A stretch of DNA of 64,000 bases, taken from NCBI RefSeq assembly GCF_963678635.1, contig NC_087065.1, positions 35,393,807 to 35,457,806 on the forward strand, written 5' to 3'. The first letter of the stretch is position 1, and each line of letters begins with the position of its first letter. A program made the translations under genes and the position numbers. Below the pieces are notes generated by a model. That model ran no database searches, was not told where the DNA came from, and worked only from the letters and a program-made list of their open reading frames with translations. Source of the stretch: Symsagittifera roscoffensis. Taxonomy: Eukaryota > Xenacoelomorpha > Acoela > Convolutidae. Positions 55,480-64,000 of the stretch are shown here, piece after piece.

Positions 55480-56000
55480 TCATTATTAAGTGCGCTCAAA
55501 TTCAGCCCTTATCAATTAAATTTAGCCTGTTTTTAAAACCCGTTTTTTGCCTGTGTTTTGAAAAATCTGCCTGGGGCGCAGAAATATTGGTCGAAATAGT
55601 CTTTACGATTCGGGAGATCTTAGAAATTCAATTTGATCCTCCCCTCCACTCGAGAAATTCTTAAATCCGCGACTGTAATGAAGGTTAGTTAACGTTGGCC
55701 TACATGTATTTCTATAACGCAACTTTTTCTCAGTTTTCATAAAGAGGTCAAGTTTGTTCAAAAGCATATATAGGTGAAGTTGGGGGCGGGGGCACACACT
55801 CAGGTAGACCGGTATTCAAATCTATAGGGTCCCCTTCAAGTACACTTTTTGACGCAGATTTTTGTCGTCCTTCACTCAAATTGATCAAGGCGTCGTTTGG
55901 CGCCAATAGATATTTTTATTACATTAGAAAGGCGACAGTCTTTCGAAAATGCGTAGGTTGCAAAAATTTCACAAGACTGATCTTCCAAATCAACACGTTC
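55480..56000. repeat. Degenerate hAT-like MITE remnants
   Basis: Right-end-like AAATCCGCGACTG (55662-55674) and a second piece from about 55778 (GGGGGCGGGGGC..., GGGTCCCC, GGCGTCGTTTGGCGCC) resemble parts of the 35763-36082 element. Heavily decayed. Between 56000 and 56542 I see nothing else. Confidence 0.35.
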
Positions 56001-56542
56001 AGATGCCGACCCCTACAATAATGACCGAGTCGTGAGTCCGATAAGAATATCAGTCACAGCCATATGGAATGTGTCGAATATGCTTTCACGTTAATAAACA
56101 TCCGAATGTTGCTGTCTTTTCAGCAAATTCCTCCAAATGCAAAACATGGTATTTCATTAAGTTTCCTAGATATAAATGAGATAAAATATTAATACACTTG
56201 AAAAACCAAAGAGGCAGCAAACGCTTTAGACTTCTCAATGTGCTGAATATACATTTTCAACCAAAATTTCTTTGCTGTGAAAGTTTCAAAATCCAGCGCT
56301 CGTCTAAAAGGTCTTGAAGGCTCAGCAAAATCAGTCCAATTATTGCACATGTTCTGATGTGATTAACTATGTCGAGGTGATTCATGTTCAAGATATTTTC
56401 GTTAAAATAAATTGAAACGTTCATAAACTTACGAGCACAAGAGTTTTATAAAATATTTCATCCAGTTCCTCAAATTAATGCATAGTGACTAAATTAAAAC
56501 AGTTTCGAAGCTGACTGGTTTTTAAAATAGTCTTTGGCTTTC

Positions 56543-57223
56543 TCACAAAACAGCTTTGCCGGCTCGTTTCGCTTTCGGCTTCTGAGGTGACTTCGATTTC
56601 TTTGACCTCGTGGCTCCTCCGTTGAATCTTTTCGTCGCCGGAGTCATTGTCACTCGTGGCTTCTTAATCTTCTTCTTAGCATCACCTTCAGTGGTCTTGG
56701 TCGGTGCTGGAGCTTTCACTGGCTTCTTGACAACTGGAGCGCCAGATCCAGACTCGTCGGCGCTTGAAGCACTCGAGGCACTCAAAAGTGCAGTCGGTTT
56801 AGCTGCTATTTTGCTAGTCTTAACTTTCTTTGGCTGAGGTTCCTTATCGTCGGCTGGCTTCGACGACTTTTCACTGCTTGTATCCTTTTTCACGTTTTTA
56901 GGCAACTTGAATGACCCGTTAGCTCCAGTGGCACTCGACTTGGCTCGGATGATTTCGTTACTTTCAAGAAGTTTCTTCAATGTGCTGTTAAGGTTGACAT
57001 TTGCTCTAGCCCCGAGAGTATATTTGTTCGTGATCAGTTTCAAAATAGCCTGTCGGCTTGATCCGCCTTTCTCGCTTAGCTCTGAGATGGCCGATTTGAT
57101 CATGACATCATACTTTGGGTGCGCTGATGAAGTTACCGTCGGTTTGCTGTCGGTTTTCTTGGCTCCCGCATCGATTTTCGTCTTGGCTTCAGTCACTTTA
57201 GTTGGGGCTGCTTTGGTCGGCAT
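56543..57223 (-). CDS. Linker histone H1
   Basis: 226 aa, intronless. It binds linker DNA at the nucleosome dyad and compacts chromatin in the nucleus. Short basic N-tail, then the winged-helix globular domain (about 35-108: HPKYDVMIKSAISEL, GGSSRQAILKLITNKY, ANVNLNSTLKKLLE, GSFKL), then a Lys/Ala/Pro-rich tail. The ATG at 57221-57223 is chosen over one 17 codons upstream because the protein then begins MPTKAAP as histone H1s do. No core histone gene adjoins it and I see no histone 3' stem-loop (GGYYCTTTTNAGRRCC type) just downstream, so it may be an orphan, polyadenylated, replacement-type H1. Confidence 0.93.
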   Translation of the reverse strand: MPTKAAPTKVTEAKTKIDAGAKKTDSKPTVTSSAHPKYDVMIKSAISELSEKGGSSRQAILKLITNKYTLGARANVNLNSTLKKLLESNEIIRAKSSATGANGSFKLPKNVKKDTSSEKSSKPADDKEPQPKKVKTSKIAAKPTALLSASSASSADESGSGAPVVKKPVKAPAPTKTTEGDAKKKIKKPRVTMTPATKRFNGGATRSKKSKSPQKPKAKRAGKAVL

Positions 57224-57530
57224 TTCTAGATACGCTACTTTAGAGTTAAAAATTTGAAGTTCTGAGAACTGCAATTCGATGCCTATTGAGACGAAAGTGC
57301 GAGAGATCTCTAAGCGTTACAGCGGTGTTCTGCTGATCCAAACTTTAAATCCGAAAACATCTACTAATTAAACCAGTTAAATCTGAGTTTTTTAATGAAA
57401 TCAATTGAAGATGAAGGTCAAGGTTATGATTTTAAAACATGCTTAGTTGGTAAGACACTACGGTTACCGTAATTTATGTCTTAATGTTGACGCATCTGTT
57501 TCAGAAGATGGACCAAATAAACTATCTCTT

Positions 57531-57545
57531 CCCCCCCCCCCCCCC
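57531..57545 (+). repeat. Poly-C run (15 C)
   Basis: A 15-base C homopolymer followed by AT-rich DNA; similar C/G-rich short tracts appear near 58549 and 58620. Confidence 0.9.
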
Positions 57546-59736
57546 TTAAGCTAAATAGGGGAGAGAGTTCACTTCATTAAATGTAATTTTTTTCAGCCAA
57601 TCAGATTTGAGCATGGTATATGCAGGCCTTACTGCTTCAGTTTTTCATTTAATTTTAGGGGGAGGTTGATCGTTTGGTTTCTTTAGGGGGAGTTTGTTCG
57701 CATGGGCCACAATTTGGATTTTTCAACTTATGTCGTTTCGAACTCTTGCAATTCATCAAATATTGCAATTCATCAAATACTAAAAGTATTACTAAAAACT
57801 GTTGCACAAGGTGGAAGAGAGATTATTGCCATACAATCAAAAACCTCTTCGGTGCAAAGCTTAGATTTAAAGAATACTTGAAATGATGACATCGATTTTT
57901 AAAATAAACATGGCAGAAAAGGTAGCTATAAATTATTATGATGGCAAACTTAGAAAAGTTTCGTCTAATAGATTATGATGGCAAATAGGGAGGGGGGACC
58001 TTTTTATAGAGATAATCGTACTAAAATTGATAACTGACCGCTAGCGCATAGACCCACCCACTCACACATTGCTATAGACATGGAATGTCGATCTTAAATT
58101 TTTTCGAGGAAGGGGAAGGGGGACTCGGTTGACTAAATTGATTTTTAGAGTTCTCACAAAGCACATAAAGACTCTATTTGCAGAAGTTTGTACTGCATTA
58201 AAAAAAAAACAGACCAGAAATGCTGTCCCAACAGACCAAGAGGATTTCACCGATAAGTCACGTTTTTCGGCGCGCACTACCTGAAATTTTGGTCGCACAA
58301 ACATTTTGGCACAGGATTTGGCGCAAAAAGCGCTTGCAGGAAACTTTTTGAATTGGTCGAACCGTACAGTTTTACATATCCGACTCTGTGTTCATACTCT
58401 ACTATTACACCCCAAATTCTTTTGCATCGAAGTGTTACAGGCAGAGAGAGTCATTTTTTTCCTCTTACGCTGAATCAACTACATTGTAGAACATTTGGAT
58501 CCAATTAACAAACAACCCCCCTATGGTGCCTTGCAACAAATTGCCCCCTCCCCCCACTATGAAGAGAGAATTGATCAGTTAAGCATTTTGAACCTTTTAA
58601 TAAATTGGCCTCCTTTTTGCCACGGGAGGGGCGGGGGGTAGTAAACAAGATCCGAAAGTTCTTGTCTCATTCTATGAGGCAGAATTGGTTTGTTTGGCGA
58701 TTAAAAAACTTACATTTCAAACCAAATTACTTGACTTCTGTGCATACCAACAACCTGCGCACCATAAAAGGCAGAGCTAAGCTATTTAAAAAAAACAATA
58801 AATTCCAAAATGCGAACTGCTGTTAGTTAAACTCGTTAAGCCGTATTTACTCATTGCCAAGTGCCGTTTATCTAATTTGTAATTTAATATCGTAAAGGTA
58901 GAATTGTATTTAGGAGGCCTCTTTTGAACTAGATCCAAAAGTGAGAGAACAAATAAAAGCCAGTCAAACAATCTAAAGATGACACCAATGTTTCTGCTTG
59001 GATTGAAGAGCACACGTGTTTGCGGAACTCCCCGAGATACCATTATTGGAATTAAGGCATGTTAGAATCCGGAAAGTAGGCCAAAAAATAAGCCAGATTT
59101 AATTGAAAACATCTTAGCTGCCTTTAACTTGTCTTAGCACATTAGCACAAAAAGACAGTTTGACTTTCATCTGCTATTTTTTAAATCCTTTGTAATTTTG
59201 TGGGACAAACGTGAAATGAATAAAACACAACTTGTCCGAGATTTACCTGTTGTAAAAGAAGCAATTGAATGATCTTTTTATGATTGCTAAATCCAGATGA
59301 TTTTTGTGATTTAACAGGTGAATCTATTTCACGCATTATTTATAATTACTGTGACATAAAAACTCTCATCTCCGTCATTGCACGATTATTGCATGCTTAG
59401 GGAGACATCGATAAAAGGCTATTTAACGCTGTTTCGCTTTTATTACTGACACTTAGCTACCCTGTCATAAAGTACTCTTATCCGCGCCACTTTTCTATTT
59501 TACGCCCAAGTAAAAAATCACTCTCCGGAACAGAAAAAAAAAGAACAATACAATCAGCAAAAAATCTGTCCTAATCAGCGAATTTTGCAAGTAGTCAGTT
59601 GAAATAATTTTATTTCCTCATTTTTCACTGCAACTCAAAATAACGCTTTGAAATTTATTGCTCCGACTTCTTTATTTTCTTTTATTTGATTTTCCAAATT
59701 TTGCGGAAAACAAAACTTATAATTAGTTAGGCTAAG
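57546..59736. other. AT-rich intergenic region
   Basis: No ORF I can support. A degenerate piece around 58020-58330 (ACCCACCCAC..., CACGTTTTTCGGCGCGC, AAGCGCTTGC) loosely resembles the hAT-like MITE in reverse. The rest shows nothing recognisable. Confidence 0.4.
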
Positions 59737-60756
59737 ATGGATTTGTCAATTAAAACGCTTCCGAGTGAAGTGCAAAATCCCGCTGAAGCCTACGAAAAAC
59801 TGAAAGTTCTTGCCAAAATCCAAGAACAGCTACACGAAAAGGATTCAACGGAAGAGCTGTTATTAGCCGAATTCCAAAAACTGAAATCCGAAGAAAATGC
59901 TCTCAAAGATTTCTCCGAAGAAATGAAGTTGTTGCAGCATGAAAAAATTGTTCACGTCGAGGAACTGCGACTCATACATAGCGACATAAGCGCAATGGAA
60001 AACATTATCAAGACATCTCACATCGAAATGGCGAAATTGGCTTCTAATTCGAAGGATTTATTCGCCAAACATCAAAGATTAGTCGACGAAATATCGAGAG
60101 CTGAGAAAACTCTTGGAATCGAGCTTTCAGCTAAGTTGCTCAATTCGAACTTAGAGGAGCATGGAATCACAACGGCCGTTTTTGGGAGCGAACAAACCTC
60201 CCGGATGTCAGTTGTTCCTCCAGGTTCTTCCACATTTCCGATAAACGTCTCCACTTCGACTGATGTCGACACCCCGATGTCTGAGGCACCGACTATTAAC
60301 CTCCCGAATCACGAGACACCTTTCGGCACGGCACAGAGCTTCGATTCTTTTCAGGGCAAACTATTCCCAAGTTCAAACGCAGCCGCCGCTTTGAGCTTGA
60401 ATTTAGCAGCTACGCAAAACGCGTTTCAAGTTCAATTGGAAAACTTTTTCAAGCAACAACAGCGGAAAATGAGTGGAGCACGCTCATTGGTCAATCCACA
60501 ACCAATCCCAATGCAGAGTCCGGTGGGAGGAGTTTTTGGAGGGAGGAGCAACATTGCGTCATCGAGCGTACTGGCCAATAACAGTTCAGGGGGTTCGCCT
60601 CAACAGATAATTAGACAACATCCAGCACCGATGAAGGCCTGTTTATCGTGTCACCAGCAGATCCACAGAAATGCCCCTATTTGTCCGCTTTGTAAGGCCA
60701 AAAGTAGATCTCAGAACCCAAAGAAGCCCAAAAGAAGGCCAGAAGAGCTGTCTTGA
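59737..60756 (+). CDS. ZC4H2: ZC4H2 zinc-finger protein homologue, intronless
   Basis: 339 aa. The N-terminal ~130 residues form a Glu/Lys-rich coiled coil with HVEELRLIHSDISAMENIIK, nearly the vertebrate ZC4H2 sequence at that place. The C-terminal C4H2 finger CLSCHQQIHRNAPICPLC (C302, C305, H306, H310, C316, C319) is followed by KAKSRSQNPKKPKRRP, matching the family finger and nuclear localisation signal. ZC4H2 is a nuclear protein of neural and motor-neuron development that works with the RNF220 ubiquitin ligase in vertebrates. Vertebrate ZC4H2 is 224 aa; here a long Ser/Pro/Gln-rich, probably disordered insert (about 140-300) separates the two conserved parts. The start is decided by an in-frame TAG at 59728-59730. 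A single exon is unusual for this gene. Confidence 0.95.
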   Translation: MDLSIKTLPSEVQNPAEAYEKLKVLAKIQEQLHEKDSTEELLLAEFQKLKSEENALKDFSEEMKLLQHEKIVHVEELRLIHSDISAMENIIKTSHIEMAKLASNSKDLFAKHQRLVDEISRAEKTLGIELSAKLLNSNLEEHGITTAVFGSEQTSRMSVVPPGSSTFPINVSTSTDVDTPMSEAPTINLPNHETPFGTAQSFDSFQGKLFPSSNAAAALSLNLAATQNAFQVQLENFFKQQQRKMSGARSLVNPQPIPMQSPVGGVFGGRSNIASSSVLANNSSGGSPQQIIRQHPAPMKACLSCHQQIHRNAPICPLCKAKSRSQNPKKPKRRPEELS

Positions 60757-63403
60757 ACTTGAATCATATTTACTAAATATTGATTTAATCTAGCTGACAT
60801 CGATGCTTTCGAGATTATTTTTGTACAGTTTTAAGCATATTTTGTCCATTATTATTCTAGATTTAAGACATAAAACTGATTGTTGTTGCATTTATGTATT
60901 TTGCGTTGAGAACGGTTTTTGGATTTAGTTAGTGTTAGTTTTGTTAAAAAAACGTATGAATTTGATCGGGTCAGGTCAAAAGATAACCAAAAAAATGGCA
61001 AGTAAATGGAAACTATTCATAACAATGCACCAACACTTTGAAACGCCAATTGTTATTTGACTCTCAATGAATGAAACCTCAACCTAAAAAATGCTTCATG
61101 ACCATTTTTCAAGGATTTTTTGTGATCATTTTAAAAACAACGCACAGTCCTTTAAGCCAGGCTTTCACAATTTCTGCTGTATCAAAAGAATTAAGTTTTT
61201 CAAAAACACAACTATCATCATTTTTTGAATCAGAATAGTTTGCAAAAAGAATATCATTTTCGTAGATCGTCATTCTGCACAAATGGTTTGTTATCAGTGG
61301 CTAATTTTCATTGATAAGTTCAACATTGCGTAAATCGTAGTTGTTTAAAAAAACGCGGTTAAGCCTGTCCATTTCGGTATGTTTTTGGAAAAACTTGGAA
61401 ATTAAAGCTTAAGAATCGCATGAAATGAAAAATTTTCTAAATCTGGCCCAAAACGAAGTTTCGAATGTTTACTGGAATAATCGACAAATTTCTGAATCAC
61501 AAGTCTCCGTGTATTGATCTTAGTAATTTCAGGATTAAAAAGGTCTTCATTTGTGAACTCTGATGGGCTTATAAGTTTCAGTTAATTATAAACCCGGAGA
61601 TATTTATCTGTGTAAAAAGACTTTTGAGTTCTAGATTTTTTATGAAATCTTAAAACTAAATAAAATAAAATTGTTAATCGGATTAGTTAGCAGTAGTAGC
61701 ATAATTTACAAATAATTAAATCAAAAATGTTTCAAAAAAGCTGCTATCTCTGTTAACTCAATTTAAAAAACTGTACCAGAGTTTTCGCTTCACCAGGTTG
61801 AATTTTCGATATTTCGACAACACGATTAAATAACTCTTAAAAATTATGCGGAGTAAGTTGTAACGGCCCGAATCTCTTGCATGCGAATAAATTTTAATTT
61901 AATAGCACCTTGTGTTTTCTGGTAAGACAATGGAAAAAAGTTTGAAAAAAAAGCATATATAATTGGATAAAATAAGGATAAAGTTGGATAAAGTAAAATG
62001 AGCTCTGAGTAACAACTTGAACCCTTTTCTAACGTAATCATGCATTCTTTCATTCATTTCGGGCGTATTTCCTATTAACTCTGGTTTAGCTGAAATATCA
62101 CCACTTCATGGACCTTACAGCGAATTAATTTAAATTAAATATCTCCCTTTATCATTTTTGAGTAATTGAAGTGGGGTTTTTAAAAAATAAAGCACTTTCG
62201 CTTGTACAACAAACTGGGAAAATTTCACCTGACGTATGATCGTCAATAAATTTTACAGGAAAAAAAGGGTTATGCGCAAATAAACAAACGCTGACATCCA
62301 AAGAAAAATAAGGAATAATTTTTATAGAAATCGAGTTGCTTGAAAGCTTCGGAAAAATTGTTCTAATTACACCTATGAACCTTTAAACTTTGTGTAAACA
62401 CCTTGGCGTTGTAATAGATAGGAAATTGTCTTTTTTCTATTTTTTTTTAAAATTAGGCCGTCATTGTGGTACTTTTTTTTCAAAAACGTCTCATTTTGCA
62501 TCAAAATCATGTTTTAAAAACAATTTGCTAGATGTTAAAGCTGCGATTCATTGTGGCTGGCTTGTTTATGATTTTAATTGTTTAATCTCTTTTAATCACT
62601 GATGCTTGTTTAATCACTTTTAATTTAGAAACTGATGCTACAATGGAATTCGGTGCAACCGAGAATGTACTTCGCATAAAACTAAGATAATCTGTCTCAT
62701 ATTTGTATCAATAGAAAAATCCTGAACTTTCACGAACGTTAAAATTTTGATCACTGAATTAAAAGCATCTAATCAGCTTTTCTAAATTATTTATTTCCAT
62801 GGAAACTTTATCCATTATATTACAAGGAAATTTAAGTGTACTACTTTTAAAAATGAACCTTAATCATGTTGAATAACAGATCGAGGTGCAAAACTGATAA
62901 GCGAAACAATCTTCGACCCAAACGTAAAGAAAAAATGACAAACTTTGAAAAAAAAACTTTAAGTTTTTTTTCCATACTAGGTAATTGTGATTTGATCCAA
63001 GTATATTTCATTGTTTCATACTTAGTTTCGTGAAAACCAAAGCAAAGATGACACTGGAATTTCCTTACAAGGTTACGTTTCTGCACTGAAAAAAAATGCG
63101 CTTCCAAATCCCCTTTCATTTTGAGAAATCTCAATTACAAAAAAAAATCAAAATAACACATTTATATATGTGGGGAAAGTTTGAAAAAAAGGTAACCAGT
63201 CGTCAGTTGCTACTAAATTTTTTCTCAGCGCTTCGATTCTAGCATAAAATAATGACTCTCATAATCTTCCTAATTTTCGAGAACCCGCAGTTTTTTTTAA
63301 AATTGATTAAAAACCATTGTGGATTTTTGCGCTTTCAAAAACAGCAAATGCTGCAAAACCATCCTCAGCTTTCCAATTCCAGACCAAAGCTTTGATCCTC
63401 CAG
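60757..63403. other. AT-rich 3' flank and intergenic region
   Basis: Nothing recognisable beyond the presumed ZC4H2 3' UTR; short ORFs here are AT-biased and have no family features. Confidence 0.5.
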
Positions 63404-63945
63404 TTTATTGTTCCGACTTTCGATAGGAAAGTAACGGAATATTTGTGCTCGGGGTGGGTTTTTTTTCTTCAGACAAATTTCGACTTTTTAACTAGCCATT
63501 TTTGTTAGAATTTTTTTATATCATTCGAAAGCTATTGTTGTCCTGAGCTCAAATTTGAAAAAAAATATTTCACCTGTGATCATTTTCGTAAAGTTATGGG
63601 GGTTTAACGATTGCCATTTTGGCCAATTTGGGACAAAAAACGCGCGATAAATTTCGCGCTATTAACGCGTAAGCGGAGAGTTAATCCGTCTTAGAAATCG
63701 TTCCAAATTGGTTAAAAGAAGCTTATTTGCCATAATTGGTTTGTTACAAGGAGCAGCGAAATCTATCCTTTTGTACTTTATATGGCGTGTGGGGGAATGA
63801 TTTTCATTAAAAAATTTCAAATTTTAGAAAAAAAAATTTCATTTTCTTTTATTTCATTGAATTTTTTAATGTTATTACTGCTCCATAAACCTTAAAAGGC
63901 AGTCGGGACATTCAGGGCTTCGCCCTGATACAAGCAGTCTTGTTT
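63404..63945 (+). repeat. Hairpin-ended repeat (family K), copy 3
   Basis: 5' hairpin TTCCG-ACTTTC-GATAG-GAAAGT-AA-CGGAA (about 63409-63437) and 3' hairpin CAGGGCTTCGCCCTG (about 63913-63927). Same orientation and length as the copy at 52.4 kb. Confidence 0.85.
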
Positions 63946-64000
63946 TGTTTCGAAATGATATTACAGTGTTGATTTAAATTAACCGGAGAAAACGAGCTAA

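Overview
This is eukaryotic, metazoan nuclear DNA: AT-rich, with GT-AG introns, single-copy animal genes (a three-dsRBD ADAR, ZC4H2, histone H1, an alpha carbonic anhydrase, an NDUFC2-like complex I subunit) and dense retrotransposon, SINE and MITE content. Protein divergence and compact exons separated by repeat-filled introns point to an invertebrate; I cannot name the species from sequence alone.

Layout. 1-13.2 kb: a small NDUFC2-like gene (+) whose two coding exons are separated by a 12.5-kb intron. That intron holds two apparently identical 4,104-bp tandem copies, each carrying a ~420-bp-arm inverted repeat and a decayed LINE RNase H, followed by a ~350-bp tandem array. 13.6-19.2 kb: Ty3/Gypsy-type LTR element 1 (-), defective. 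19.7-40.7 kb: a complete ADAR-type RNA-editing deaminase gene (+) that I could assemble as 16 coding exons with matching splice phases (844 aa). Its introns carry a LINE, a MITE with a 9-bp target duplication, SINEs, hAT-like MITEs in inverted orientation around the catalytic exon, and a complete intronless carbonic anhydrase gene on the opposite strand. 41-44 kb: SINE-like repeats. 43.9-51.1 kb: LTR element 2 (-), a full-length Ty3/Gypsy-type copy with a perfect 5-bp target duplication and one reading frame of ~2,112 codons broken only by stop codons. 51-56 kb: repeats, including a MITE inserted in another repeat. 56.5-57.2 kb: histone H1 (-). 59.7-60.8 kb: ZC4H2 (+), intronless. The rest is AT-rich intergenic DNA with a third copy of a ~535-bp hairpin-ended repeat at 63.4 kb.

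The genes are independent animal transcription units, not an operon. The strongest unusual signals are structural: inverted MITEs bracketing the exon with the ADAR active-site HAE motif, a carbonic anhydrase nested antisense in ADAR, non-autonomous repeats with hairpins at both ends whose stem sequences change but stay paired, and two LTR elements whose gag start codon straddles the LTR/primer-binding-site junction. Exon joins were done by eye from splice signals, reading phase and family knowledge; no search or RNA data were available.
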